A model generated the notes under the pieces. The model was not told the origin of the DNA, made no database searches, and saw only the letters and a list, made by a program, of their open reading frames with translations. 64,000 nt of DNA. Origin: Defluviicoccus sp. bin129. GTDB taxonomy: Bacteria; Pseudomonadota; Alphaproteobacteria; MPNO01. Of the stretch, positions 42,470 to 52,009 are shown piece by piece. The position numbers and the translations under genes are program-made. The stretch is from positions 1 through 64,000 of the forward strand of contig MPNO01000019.1 of NCBI GenBank assembly GCA_002239065.1, written 5' to 3'. Every line of letters begins with the position of its first letter. Within the stretch, counting starts at the first letter, position 1.

Positions 42470-44047
42470 ATGAGCACGGCCAAGAAGGAAGCGCTCGGCG
42501 CGCCCGCCGAGGCGATCAACGATCTGCGCAATTCGCTGGAATGGCTCCAGTCGGAAGGCGATCTGATCGAGACCGACAAGGAAGTCGATCCCGATCTCGA
42601 GCTGACCGCGATCCAGAAGCAGATGGATGGCGGCTGCCCGATCCTGTTCAACAACGTCAAGGGCAAGCCCAATCACCGCCTGCTCACCAACCTGTTCGGT
42701 GACATCGAGGTGATCAACAAGATGTTCGGCTGGAGCGACAACACCGACCGCACGCGCAAGCTCGCGCATGCGCTGTCGCACCCGGTGCCGCCGGAGATCA
42801 TTCCCCAGGACCAGGCGCCCTGCCAGCAGCACGTCATCGAGAACCCGGTCGACGTGAACGAGCACATGGTGCCGATCCGCCACACCACCTACGAGCCCGA
42901 GCTCACCGTGGGGTCGGGCAACCGGGTGGTGACCGGCGAGTATTTCGACGGCGGCTCGGACCTCGGCTACAACCGGATGAACTTCCGCTGGGGCAATGTC
43001 GGCACCTTCCAGATCTCGCCCGGCTCGCATATGTGGCAGGTCGTCTCCAAGCACTACAAGGACGACAAGCCGGTGCCGATCACCATGTGCTTCGGCGTGC
43101 CGCCGTCCTGCACGCTGCTCGCGGGCGCCGGTTTCGACTACGTGATCCTGCCGCAGGGCTGCGACGAGATCGGCATCGCCGGCGCGGTGCAGGGATCGCC
43201 CGTCCGCATGGTCAAGGCGCGCACCGTGGACGCGCTGGCGCTGGCCGATTGCGAGCTGGTGCTGGAAGGCTACGTCAACCCGCGCGACCGCCGCTACGAG
43301 ACCGCCGAGGCGGAGGAGGCGGGGGTCCAGGGACGGTTCCACTTCCACCCGGAATGGGCCGGCTACATGGGCAAGGCCTACAAGGCGCCGACCTTCCACG
43401 TCACCGGCGTAACCATGCGCGACCCGGCGACCAAGCCGATCATCTTCGCGCTCGGCGTCCACACCCTCGACGACCACAACATCGACACCACGGTGCGCGA
43501 ATCCGCGATGTTCGAGCTGTGCGAGCGCATGCAGCCCGGCATCATCCAGGACTGCGTGATCCCCTACTGCATGACCGACTGGGGCGGCGCGATCATCCAG
43601 GTCAAGAAGCGCAACCGGATCGACGAGGGCTGGCAGCGCAACTTCATGTCGGCGATCCTGTCGACCTCGCAGGGCTCCAGGCTGTGCTTCGCGGTCTCCG
43701 AGGACACCGACCCCTACGACATGGACGACGTGATGTGGTGTCTGACCACAAGGGTCAACCCGCATACCGACATCCTCAACCCGATCCCGGGCGGTCGCGG
43801 CCAGACCTTCATGCCGGCCGAGCGCATGACCGCCGGCGACCGCGAATGGACGGCGTCCAACACGCGGTTCGAGGGCGGCATGGGGATCGATGCGACGGTG
43901 CCGTTCGGCTTCGAGAGCGACTTCCTCAGGCCGATCTATCCGATCGAGAAGGTCACGCTCGACGACTTCTTCACCGACGACCAGATCGCCAACGCCAAGG
44001 GCCGCATGAAGGGCTGGGTCCACTCGCTGGCGCGGACGGGGCGCTGA
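42470..44047 (+). CDS. UbiD-family prenylated-FMN decarboxylase
   Basis: A 525-residue UbiD-family protein. Seen: LRNSLEWLQSEGDLIETDKEVDPDLELTAIQKQ, NRVVTGEYFDGG, NVGTFQISPGSHMWQV, FGVPPSCTLLAGA, VKARTVDALALADCELVLEGYVNP and the late NPIPGGRGQTFMPAERM. These match the domain order with FMN-binding and the E-R-E network region, though I cannot number the residues. UbiD enzymes decarboxylate or carboxylate aromatic and acrylic acids with prenylated FMN made by UbiX; no ubiX is here. CoA ligases on both sides fit an aromatic-acid pathway. Confidence 0.9.
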   Translation: MSTAKKEALGAPAEAINDLRNSLEWLQSEGDLIETDKEVDPDLELTAIQKQMDGGCPILFNNVKGKPNHRLLTNLFGDIEVINKMFGWSDNTDRTRKLAHALSHPVPPEIIPQDQAPCQQHVIENPVDVNEHMVPIRHTTYEPELTVGSGNRVVTGEYFDGGSDLGYNRMNFRWGNVGTFQISPGSHMWQVVSKHYKDDKPVPITMCFGVPPSCTLLAGAGFDYVILPQGCDEIGIAGAVQGSPVRMVKARTVDALALADCELVLEGYVNPRDRRYETAEAEEAGVQGRFHFHPEWAGYMGKAYKAPTFHVTGVTMRDPATKPIIFALGVHTLDDHNIDTTVRESAMFELCERMQPGIIQDCVIPYCMTDWGGAIIQVKKRNRIDEGWQRNFMSAILSTSQGSRLCFAVSEDTDPYDMDDVMWCLTTRVNPHTDILNPIPGGRGQTFMPAERMTAGDREWTASNTRFEGGMGIDATVPFGFESDFLRPIYPIEKVTLDDFFTDDQIANAKGRMKGWVHSLARTGR

Positions 44048-44357
44048 TCGGGAGTTCGGCAGCGGGCCTGGACGCCGCACCAAAGAGAAGGAACCTCGGT
44101 CCTCTCTCCGGGCGGCGTCCCCTCCCCGGGCGAGAACGGGTGCAGAACTGGTAGCGTTTCTGCGGGCGTCGCCACTCCTCGACGCCGATTTCACCGTGAC
44201 ACGCGATAGGTCTCCGGGACGGTCGGTCGATCTCGAATGACGGGTTTCCCGATTGGCGACAACCCATTCGGCGCCTCCGTCGAACCGCGGCCCGTACTTC
44301 TGTGGCGATTTGGGGTGCGATCATGGCCGGGGGAGACCGGGCCCGCCGGCGCGCATC
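44048..44357. other. Intergenic stretch between convergent ubiD and CoA ligase genes
   Basis: No gene is supported in this 310-base stretch. Its first part holds the long hairpin described separately; the rest is GC-rich with short runs of mixed composition and no clear promoter or open frame with a start signal. Frames open here run antisense to the neighbouring ligase gene. Confidence 0.6.
44070..44120. terminator. Long bipartite hairpin after ubiD
   Basis: GGACGCCGC (44070-44078) pairs perfectly with GCGGCGTCC (44112-44120). Inside, AGAG-A-AGGA (44084-44092) pairs with TCCT-CTCT (44100-44107) with one bulged A, around loop ACCTCGG. The sequence then continues CCTCCCC with no T-tract, so it may stop transcription only weakly or stabilise the ubiD transcript. 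Confidence 0.45.
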
Positions 44358-45938
44358 TCACCCCTCGCGCAGGCGGAAGCGCTGGATCTTTCCGGTCACC
44401 GTCTTGGGCAGCGTGTCGACGAAGTTGAACCAGCGCGGGTACTTGTAGCGGGCGAGCGCTTCCCGGCAATGGGTCTTGAGCTCGTCCTCGAGCGCGGCGC
44501 CGGCATCGCCCGCATCGTTGAGCACGATATTCGCCTCGGGCTTGATCAGCCCGTCGTCGTCGGCGCGCCCGACGACCGCCGCCTCCAGCACCTTGGGATG
44601 CTCGATCAGCCGGGCCTCGATCTCGAACGGCGAGCACCACAGCCCGCCGACCTTGATCATGTCGTCGCCGCGCCCGCAATTGATGAAATAGCCGTCCGCG
44701 TCCTGGTAGTACATGTCGCCGGTATTCAGCCAGTCGTCGCCGAGCATGGTCGCGGCGGTCTTCTCGGGATTGTTCCAGTAGAGCTTCGCGGCCGACTCGC
44801 CCTGCACCAGCAGCGTGCCGATCTCGCCCTCGGGCACGTCCCCGCCGGCCTCGTCGACCAGGCGCACGCCGTAGCCCGGCACCGGGCGGCCGGACGAGCC
44901 GGGTTTCCAGTCATCCTCGGTGTTGGACACGAAGATGTGCAGCATCTCGGTCGAGCCGAGCCCGTCGAGGATCAGCGTCCCGGTCTTGTCCTTCCAGCGC
45001 AGCATCACGTCGCCCGGCAGCGCCTCGCCGGCCGAGATGCAGATCCGGATGGACGTGAGGTCCGGGCTCGCCTGCTCCATCGCGTGGAGTTGCTGCGCGT
45101 ACATCGTCGGCACGCCGAAGAACACGGTGGGGCGCAGCGCCTCGATCGCCTCGAAGGTCATCTGCGGCGTCGGCCTGCGGTCGCTCAACCCGATCGTGGC
45201 GCCGACCCAGAGCGGAAACGTCATCGCGTTGCCGAAACCGTAGGAGTGGAACAGCTTGCTCACCGAGAACACGGTGTCGTCCGCGCGGAGCCCGGCGATC
45301 ATGCGGCCGTAGCGCTCGCTGGTGCAGACCATGTCGCGGTGGTGGTGGACGACGCCCTTGGGATTCCCGGTCGAGCCGGAGGAGTAGAGCCAGAAACACT
45401 CGTCCATCGCCGTCGTCGGCGCCGGGTCGAGCGCGGCGGATGCCGCCGCCGCCTTCTCCGCAAGCCCGCCGTCGCCGTCGACCCGGAGGATGGTCGGCGG
45501 CTTGTTCCCGACGGATCGGAGCCCCGCCTCGACCGCCTCGGCCCATTCGCGGCTGTAGACGATGCCGGCGCAACCCGAATCCTCGATCAGGAACGCGTAG
45601 TCCTGCGGCCGCATCATCGTGTTGACCGGGACCGGGACGATCCCCGCCTTGACGGCGCCGAAGAAGCAGAACACGAACTCGGGGCAGTCCTTGACCACCA
45701 TCAGCACGCGGTCGCCGCGGCGGATCCCCGCGCCGAGCAGCGCATTGCCGGTGCGCGCGACCTGTTCGGCAAGCACCCGGTAGCTGGTCTCGCCGTCCGC
45801 GGTGCGGATCGCGGCCTTGTCGCCGCGGCCTTCCTCGAGATGCCGGTCGATGAACGGGATGGCGGCGTTGAAGACGTCGGAAAAGACCAGCCGCGCCGGC
45901 GCCGCGGTCTCGTCGACAGATACGGTGTTGTCCCTCAC
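44358..45938 (-). CDS. Benzoate-CoA ligase family protein
   Basis: A 526-residue aryl-CoA ligase close to benzoate/4-hydroxybenzoate-CoA ligases. A3 motif LYSSGSTGNPKGVVHHH (from residue 185), A5 LDGLGSTEMLHIFVSN, hinge-like NCGRGDDMIKVGGLWCSPFEIE and the catalytic K517 in TGKIQRFRLRE. SSGSTGxPKG with a VxHHH end is the benzoate-CoA ligase form. It turns an aromatic acid into its CoA thioester at ATP cost. It is divergent from the molybdenum hydroxylase operon, with 265 bases between. Confidence 0.92.
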   Translation of the reverse strand: MRDNTVSVDETAAPARLVFSDVFNAAIPFIDRHLEEGRGDKAAIRTADGETSYRVLAEQVARTGNALLGAGIRRGDRVLMVVKDCPEFVFCFFGAVKAGIVPVPVNTMMRPQDYAFLIEDSGCAGIVYSREWAEAVEAGLRSVGNKPPTILRVDGDGGLAEKAAAASAALDPAPTTAMDECFWLYSSGSTGNPKGVVHHHRDMVCTSERYGRMIAGLRADDTVFSVSKLFHSYGFGNAMTFPLWVGATIGLSDRRPTPQMTFEAIEALRPTVFFGVPTMYAQQLHAMEQASPDLTSIRICISAGEALPGDVMLRWKDKTGTLILDGLGSTEMLHIFVSNTEDDWKPGSSGRPVPGYGVRLVDEAGGDVPEGEIGTLLVQGESAAKLYWNNPEKTAATMLGDDWLNTGDMYYQDADGYFINCGRGDDMIKVGGLWCSPFEIEARLIEHPKVLEAAVVGRADDDGLIKPEANIVLNDAGDAGAALEDELKTHCREALARYKYPRWFNFVDTLPKTVTGKIQRFRLREG

Positions 45939-46203
45939 GTTTTCCTCCAGCGGCCGCTCGCCCGGCGCGCATCTTGGGTTCTTCGGCCGCGCCGGGCAAG
46001 CCGCGGAAGCCGGGTCGCCGCGGCTTGACGCCGCAACGCAAAATCGTATTGATAGGCGTCGAATCTACACCATCTTCAGCGCTCGATTCGGGAGCACCCG
46101 GCGCGCCGGATGGGTGCCGCATTTCCCAAATTCGGGCGCCAGATCGAACCAGCGGAGCGGCGGCGGCCTGCGGCGGGACGGCCTCGACAGGAAGAAGCAA
46201 GCG

Positions 46204-49176
46204 ATGAGTCAGACCCAGGAAAAATACGTCGGCCAGTCGATCGACCGGGTCGAGGACGCGGCGCTGCTGACCGGCAGCGCGATGTTCTCGGACCACCTGC
46301 CGACCCGAAGCGGAACTCTGCACGCCGCGATCCTGCGCTCGCCCCACGCCCATGCCGAGATCGCCGCGATCGACGTCTCCCGCGCCCGGGCGATGCCGGG
46401 CGTCGCCGCCGTCCTGACCGGCGAGGACGTGAAGGATATCTCGGATCCCTTCCTGATCGTCCTGCGCCAGCCGATCCTCCAATGGGCGCTCGCCGTGGGC
46501 AAGGTCCGCTATGTGGGCGAGCCGGTCGTCGTCGCCCTCGCGACGGACCGGTACCGGGCCGAGGACGCGCTGTCCGCGGTCGAGATCGCCTACAGGACGC
46601 TCGAACCCGCCGTCGACCCCGAGGCCGCGACGGAAGAGGGCGCGCCCCTGGTCCACGAGGCGGTGGGCTCGAACATCGTCTCGGTCCGCGACTTCGCCTA
46701 CGGCGACCCGGATGCGGCGTTCGCGGAAGCGGACCGGGTGGTGAAGCTCAAGATCTCCTACCCGCGCAACTCGCACACCCCGCTCGAGGGCTTCGTCGCC
46801 TCGGTGGCCTATGACGCGGCGACCGAGTCCTACGACGTGCAGTCCAACTTCCAGGGCCCGTACTCGACGCACACGGTGATCTCGAAGGCGCTCCGCGTCT
46901 CCAGCTCCAGGCTCAGGATGCGCACCCCGGCCTTCTCCGGCGGCGGGTTCGGGGTGAAGGTCCAAGTCTTTCCCTATATCGTCCTGATGGGCGCCGCGTC
47001 GAAGATCGTCGGGCGTCCGGTCAAATGGGTCGAGGATCGGCTCGAACATCTGAGCGGGGCGGCCGCGGCGCCCAACCGGGTGATCTCGATCGAGGCCGCG
47101 GTCAAGAACGACGGCACGATCACCGGCTTCCGGTTCGACCAGCTCGACGATTACGGCGCCTTCCTGCGCGCGCCCATGCCGGGGCCGCTCTATCGCATGC
47201 ACGGCATCCTGACCGGCGCCTATGACGTGAAGAACCTGGCCGTCACCAACCGGCTGGTGCTGACCAACAAATGCCCGTCGGGGATGATCCGCGGGTTCGG
47301 CGGACCGCAGATGTACTACGCCATCGAGCGCCTGGTGCAGCGGATCGCCGTCGAGCTCGAGCTCGACCATTACGAGGTGATCCGCAAGAACCTCGTCCCG
47401 GCCGGCGTCTTTCCCTACCGCGCGGCGGCGGGCGCCTTGCTCGATTCCGGCGACTATCCGGCGGCGCTTGAGAAAGCGGAGAAGGAAGGCAAGCTGGCGG
47501 AGCTCAGGAAACGCCGCGACGAGGCCCGCGCGGAAGGCCGGCTCTACGGCATCGGCTTTGCCGCGATCGTCGAGCCGGCGCAGTCCAATATGGGCTATCT
47601 CTCGAACATCCTGCCGCTCGAGGAGCGCCGGAAGAACCCCAAGGGCGGCGCGGTCTCCAACGCCACGGTCAATATCGACCCGCTGGGGACGGTCAACGTG
47701 ACCGCCGATTCGATCCCGCAGGGCCAGGGCCACATGACGGTGCTGTCGCAGATCGTCGCCGACAATCTGGGGCTCAAGCCGGGCGACATCCACGTCAACC
47801 TGGAGCACGACACCGCGAAGGACGCCTGGTCGATCGCGACCGGCAACTATTCCTCGCGCTTCACCTCGTCGACCGCGGTCGCCGCCGACCGGGCGGCCAA
47901 GAAGGCGCGCGCCAAGCTCGCCAGGATCGCCAGCCAGACGCTCAACGTGCCGGCGGACAGGCTCGAATTCGGCAACGGCAAGATCTACGCCGCCGACAAT
48001 CCCGACAACGCCGTCAACCTCTACCGCGTGGCGGGATCGGCGCATTGGACGCCCGGCAATTTGCCGGACGACATGGAGCCCGGGATCCGCGAGATCGGCT
48101 CCTGGTCGCCGCCCGAGCTGGAGCCGCCCAACGACAAGGACCAGATCAACTCCTCGCTGACCTACGGCTTCGTGTTCGATTTTTGCGGCGTCGAGATCGA
48201 CCGCGATACCGGCGCGGTGAAGATCGACAAATACGTGACGATGCACGATTCGGGCACGTTGCTGAACCCCAGGCTCGCCGAGGGGCAGGTGCATGGCGCC
48301 TTCGCCTGGGCGGTGGGCTGCGCGCTCCATGAGGAGTTCGCCTATGGCGAAGACGGCAGCTTCCTCAACGGCACTTTCGCCGATTACCTGGTGCCGACCG
48401 CCTGGGAGGTGCCGGAACCCCAGATCGTCCACATGGAGACGCCGTCGCTGGTCACCCCGCTCGGTGCCAAGGGCGTGGGCGAGGGCAACTGCATGTCGAC
48501 GCCGGTCTGCATCGCCAACGCGGTGTGCGACGCGCTCGGGATCGAGAACGTCACCCTGCCGCTCAGCCCCAACAAGGTGTCCGCGCTGATCCACGGCGAG
48601 GAGCGGCCGCCGCCGGACGGCGCGGAGGCCCCCTCGGCCGCACGCGAGGTTGCGGGGAATGTCATCGCCGGAGCCGGCGAGGCGTTCGTGAAGTCCCCGC
48701 CCGGGGAGGTCTGGGCGGCCCTGCTCGATCCGGAAAAGCTCGCCTCGGTCATCCCCGGCTGCCACGCGCTGGAGCGGGTGGACGAGAACGACTACCGCGC
48801 CGAGGTCTCGATCGGCGCGGGCCCGGTCAAGGGCCGCTTCAAGGCGAATGTCAGGTTGAGCGACCTGGATCCGCCCAACGCGGCGACGCTCACGGGCGCG
48901 CTTACCGGGATGCTCGGACTCTCGGAAGGCAGCGGGCGGGTGACGCTCGCGCCGAAGGACGGCGGCACGGCGCTCTCCTACGATTACCGGATCGAGGTCT
49001 CGGGCACCGTGGCGGCGGTCGGCGGGCGCATGCTCGAAGGCGCCGCCCGCGCGCTGGTGCGCCAGTTCTTCGAGCGTTTCGCCACGGTGCTGGGCGGCGG
49101 CGAGGTCGCGGTGGCGGACGAGGCGGCCCCGTCGTGGTGGACACGGCTGCTGGCCGCTTTGGGGATCGGCCGATGA
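46204..49176 (+). CDS. Molybdenum hydroxylase large subunit fused to C-terminal CoxG domain
   Basis: A 990-residue protein. Residues 1-790 are a xanthine-oxidase-type Mo subunit: VGQSIDRVEDAALLTG, PVEDRLEH-like KWVEDRLEHL, M361-IRGFGGPQ and the catalytic Glu E760 in GAKGVGEGNCMSTP. The AYRCSFR motif that marks true CO dehydrogenase is absent. Residues about 815-970 are a SRPBCC/CoxG domain (AFVKSPPGEVWAALLDPEKLASVIPGCHALE and onwards), normally a separate protein that docks the cofactor-bearing subunits. The C-terminus ends in an amphipathic SWWTRLLAALGIGR tail. It is the first gene of an eight-gene operon. Substrate is unknown, likely an aromatic or N-heterocyclic acid. Confidence 0.9.
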   Translation: MSQTQEKYVGQSIDRVEDAALLTGSAMFSDHLPTRSGTLHAAILRSPHAHAEIAAIDVSRARAMPGVAAVLTGEDVKDISDPFLIVLRQPILQWALAVGKVRYVGEPVVVALATDRYRAEDALSAVEIAYRTLEPAVDPEAATEEGAPLVHEAVGSNIVSVRDFAYGDPDAAFAEADRVVKLKISYPRNSHTPLEGFVASVAYDAATESYDVQSNFQGPYSTHTVISKALRVSSSRLRMRTPAFSGGGFGVKVQVFPYIVLMGAASKIVGRPVKWVEDRLEHLSGAAAAPNRVISIEAAVKNDGTITGFRFDQLDDYGAFLRAPMPGPLYRMHGILTGAYDVKNLAVTNRLVLTNKCPSGMIRGFGGPQMYYAIERLVQRIAVELELDHYEVIRKNLVPAGVFPYRAAAGALLDSGDYPAALEKAEKEGKLAELRKRRDEARAEGRLYGIGFAAIVEPAQSNMGYLSNILPLEERRKNPKGGAVSNATVNIDPLGTVNVTADSIPQGQGHMTVLSQIVADNLGLKPGDIHVNLEHDTAKDAWSIATGNYSSRFTSSTAVAADRAAKKARAKLARIASQTLNVPADRLEFGNGKIYAADNPDNAVNLYRVAGSAHWTPGNLPDDMEPGIREIGSWSPPELEPPNDKDQINSSLTYGFVFDFCGVEIDRDTGAVKIDKYVTMHDSGTLLNPRLAEGQVHGAFAWAVGCALHEEFAYGEDGSFLNGTFADYLVPTAWEVPEPQIVHMETPSLVTPLGAKGVGEGNCMSTPVCIANAVCDALGIENVTLPLSPNKVSALIHGEERPPPDGAEAPSAAREVAGNVIAGAGEAFVKSPPGEVWAALLDPEKLASVIPGCHALERVDENDYRAEVSIGAGPVKGRFKANVRLSDLDPPNAATLTGALTGMLGLSEGSGRVTLAPKDGGTALSYDYRIEVSGTVAAVGGRMLEGAARALVRQFFERFATVLGGGEVAVADEAAPSWWTRLLAALGIGR

Positions 49177-50000
49177 AGCCGAGCCCGTTCGACTACATCC
49201 GCGCCGCCTCCGCCGAGGAGGCGCTCGACGGTCTCGCCGCCCATGGCGAGGATGCCCGCATCCTCGCCGGCGGGCTCTCGTTGGTGCCGATGCTCAACTT
49301 CCGCCTCGTCGAACCGGCGATGGTGATCGACATCTCCGGCATCGGGGCGCTCGACTACATCCGCCTCGACAACGGCGCGGTGGAGATCGGCGCGGCGACC
49401 CGCCAGAGCGCGCTCGAACGCTGGGACGGGATCGCCGACAGGCTGCCGCTGGTGCATGCGGCGTTTCCCCATATCGGGCATTACCAGACCCGCAGCCGGG
49501 GAACCGTGTGCGGCTCGGTCGCCCATTCGGATCCGAGCTCGGAGCTGCCGCTCTGCCTGGCCGTGCTGGGCGGTGAGGCGGTGCTGCGCTCGGCCGCCGG
49601 CGAGCGCCGCGTCGCCGCCAGCGACTTCCAGACCGGGATGCTGACCACGGCGAAGCGCGACGACGAGATGGTGGCGGCCGTGCGCTTTCCGGTGGCGGAG
49701 CCCGGAAGCGGCTACGCGTTCGCCGAGATGGCCCAGCGGCGCGGCGATTTCGCCATCGTGGCCCTCGCCGCTTCCGCGTCCGGCGAGCGGGTCCGGCTCG
49801 GTGTCGGCGGCGTCGCCGACCACCCGACGGTGCGCCAATGGGACGGGCTGGCGGGCGGTGCGCTCGACGACGCGCTGAACGCCTTCGCCTGGGAGCTCGG
49901 CGGCTATGACGACGTGCACGCGACCGCGCGCTATCGCCGCGAGCTGGTCCGCCGGCTGGGCAGGAAAGTCATCGAGGAGGCCAGGTCATGCCGCAGCTGA
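49173..50000 (+). CDS. Molybdenum hydroxylase FAD-binding subunit (CoxM-like)
   Basis: A 275-residue FAD subunit. Seen: FDYIRAASAEEALDGLAAHGEDARILAGGLSLVPMLNFRLV, where AGGxSLxPMxNxR binds FAD diphosphate, then GTVCGSVAHSDPSSELP (second FAD motif; usual GG is CG here), and a C-terminal FAIVALAASA region. It relays electrons from the 2Fe-2S subunit to the final acceptor. The start overlaps the large-subunit stop as ATGA, and the next gene overlaps this one by 13 bases, so the trio is coupled. Confidence 0.93.
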   Translation: MKPSPFDYIRAASAEEALDGLAAHGEDARILAGGLSLVPMLNFRLVEPAMVIDISGIGALDYIRLDNGAVEIGAATRQSALERWDGIADRLPLVHAAFPHIGHYQTRSRGTVCGSVAHSDPSSELPLCLAVLGGEAVLRSAAGERRVAASDFQTGMLTTAKRDDEMVAAVRFPVAEPGSGYAFAEMAQRRGDFAIVALAASASGERVRLGVGGVADHPTVRQWDGLAGGALDDALNAFAWELGGYDDVHATARYRRELVRRLGRKVIEEARSCRS

Positions 50001-50479
50001 ACCGGGATACGCGGCACGCCATCTCCTTCACCCTCAACGGCAAGCCGGCCCAGGGCCATGCGGAGCCGCGCATGCTGCTGTCGGACTTCCTGGTCCACGA
50101 GCTCGGCCTGACCAGCGTCCATGTCGGCTGCGAGCACGGCGTGTGCGGCGCCTGCACGGTGCGCATCGACGGGGCCGTGGGCCGGGCCTGCCTCACCTTC
50201 GCGGTGCAGGTCGACGGCAAGAAGGTGGATACGGTCGAGAGCCTGACCCCCGAAGAGGGCGGCCTCAACGAGCTCCAGAAGTCCTTCCGCAGCAACCACG
50301 GGCTGCAATGCGGGTACTGCACGCCCGGCATCCTGATGTCGCTGAGCGCCTATCTGGAAGAGAACCCGAAGCCGAGCGAGGACGAGCTGCGCGACATGCT
50401 GAGCGGCCATCTCTGCCGCTGCACCGGCTATGTCAACATAGTCCGCGCGGTGATGGAGCATGTCGGCAACGCGCCCTAG
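49988..50479 (+). CDS. Molybdenum hydroxylase 2Fe-2S subunit (CoxS-like)
   Basis: A 163-residue protein with both clusters of the family: a plant-ferredoxin-like set C48-x4-C53-x2-C56-x11-C68, and a C-terminal all-helical set C108-x2-C111 with C143-x1-C145 in HLCRCTGY. It passes electrons from molybdopterin to FAD. The N-terminus ISFTLNGKPAQGHAEPRMLLSDFLVHELGLTSVHVGCEHGVCGACT is normal. It ends nine bases before the PLP gene. Confidence 0.95.
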   Translation: MPQLNRDTRHAISFTLNGKPAQGHAEPRMLLSDFLVHELGLTSVHVGCEHGVCGACTVRIDGAVGRACLTFAVQVDGKKVDTVESLTPEEGGLNELQKSFRSNHGLQCGYCTPGILMSLSAYLEENPKPSEDELRDMLSGHLCRCTGYVNIVRAVMEHVGNAP

Positions 50480-50488
50480 CCCCCGGCG

Positions 50489-51997
50489 GTGCCGGCCGTG
50501 ACCGGCGCAGCGCTGCCGACCGCGATCGAGGACCGGGCGGCCTATGACAGCGCGGTCCGCCATCTGCGCGACGCGCGGGTGGTGCTGCCGACCTTCGCGG
50601 AGCTCGCGGACCCCGCGGCGATCCCGGCCGACATCGCGTCCCGGACCGCGCGCGTCGACCGCGACGCGGCCGATCCCTGCAACCTCTTCCGGGTGCACTG
50701 GTTCAACGACATCGAGACCGGCGGCATCCGGCCGGTGCCGCCGCATGTCGTGCTGCCCCGGTCGCTGACCGGGGTCGATGCGCCGATCGCGGTTGCGCTC
50801 GGCAACAGCTTCCCGATGATCGGCGCGCACAAGGTGCTCGCCGCCTATGCCTGCCTGGTCTGGCGGCTGGTCACCGGCCGTTTCGACCCGGCCCGCCACA
50901 AGGCGGTGTGGCCGTCGACCGGCAACTACTGCCGGGGCGGGGTCGCGATCTCGCGCATCATGGGGGTGCGCGGCGTGGCGGTGCTGCCGGAAGGGATGAG
51001 CGCCGAGCGGTTCGACTGGCTGCGGCAATGGATCGAGCACCCGGACGACATCGTCCGCACCCCGGGCTCGGAGAGCAACGTCAAGGAAATCTACGACGCC
51101 TGCGACGAGCTGGAGCGGGACCCGGCCAACGCGATCCTCAACCAGTTCTCGGAATTCGCCAACTATCTCGGCCATTACCGGTGCACGGGACCGGCGCTCG
51201 AGGCGGTCTACACGCATCTCCGCGGCGCCGAGCCCGAGCTGGCGCTCGCCGCCTTCGTCGCCGGCACCGGTTCGGGCGGCACGCTCGGCGCGGGAGACCA
51301 TCTCAAGCAAGCGCAGGGCGCGCGGATCGTCGCCGTCGAGCCGCTCGAATGCCCGACCATGCTCTATAACGGCTACGGTGCCCACAACATCCAGGGGATC
51401 GGCGACAAGCACATCCCGCTGATCCAGAACGTGATGAACACCGATGCCGTGGTCGGCGTCTCGGACCGCAATTGCGACCGGCTGAACGCGCTCTTCAACA
51501 CCGAGGTGGGACGCGCCCATCTCGCCGGAAAATGCGGCGTCGATGAGGGGATTGTCGCCGGCCTCGCGGATTTCGGCCTGTCGTCGATCGCCAACGTGCT
51601 GGCGTCGATAAAGTTCGCCAGGCACCACGGCCTCGGGCCGAACGACCTGATCGTGACGGTCGCGACCGACGGGGCCTCGATGTATGACAGCGAGCGGGCG
51701 AAGACCGTCGATGCCGAGTTCGCGGGCGCGTATGACGGGGTCGCGGCGGCGGAGACCTTCGGCCGGGATCTCGCGGCGATCGGCACCGACCATGTGCTGG
51801 AAACCGGCCGGGCGGAGCGGACGCGGATTTTCAATCTCGGCTATTTTACCTGGGTCGAGCAGCGCGGCGTGGAGCTTGCGGCGTTCGACCGACGCCGCGA
51901 CCAGGGTTTCTGGACCGGGCTCCACGATGCGCTGCCGCTGTGGGACGAGATGATCCGGGCGTTCAACGCCGAGACCGGCGTCAACCGGCCGGGCTGA
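50489..51997 (+). CDS. CysK-like fold-type II PLP enzyme
   Basis: A 502-residue PLP enzyme of the cysteine synthase/cystathionine beta-synthase family. PLP Lys is K115 in [21 protein letters not shown] phosphate and substrate loops are [14 protein letters not shown] and [12 protein letters not shown]. The C-terminal region (about 400-500) is longer than CysK and has no family I recognise. It may be a beta-eliminase or beta-replacing lyase acting on an amino acid from the pathway. It starts with GTG; another GTG lies nine bases later. It is close to both neighbours, in the same operon. Confidence 0.8.
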   Translation: MPAVTGAALPTAIEDRAAYDSAVRHLRDARVVLPTFAELADPAAIPADIASRTARVDRDAADPCNLFRVHWFNDIETGGIRPVPPHVVLPRSLTGVDAPIAVALGNSFPMIGAHKVLAAYACLVWRLVTGRFDPARHKAVWPSTGNYCRGGVAISRIMGVRGVAVLPEGMSAERFDWLRQWIEHPDDIVRTPGSESNVKEIYDACDELERDPANAILNQFSEFANYLGHYRCTGPALEAVYTHLRGAEPELALAAFVAGTGSGGTLGAGDHLKQAQGARIVAVEPLECPTMLYNGYGAHNIQGIGDKHIPLIQNVMNTDAVVGVSDRNCDRLNALFNTEVGRAHLAGKCGVDEGIVAGLADFGLSSIANVLASIKFARHHGLGPNDLIVTVATDGASMYDSERAKTVDAEFAGAYDGVAAAETFGRDLAAIGTDHVLETGRAERTRIFNLGYFTWVEQRGVELAAFDRRRDQGFWTGLHDALPLWDEMIRAFNAETGVNRPG

Positions 51998-52009
51998 GGA
52001 GGGGACGAG

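Noticed and set aside
44911-48765. Open minus-strand frame of about 1280 codons opposite the molybdenum hydroxylase gene
   Set aside because: The translation has no motif and the gene on the plus strand is clear. High GC third positions keep the antisense frame open.
46204-50479. Aerobic carbon monoxide dehydrogenase (CoxMSL)
   Set aside because: The AYRCSFR active-site motif is absent and the gene order is L-M-S with a fused CoxG, so a different substrate is expected.
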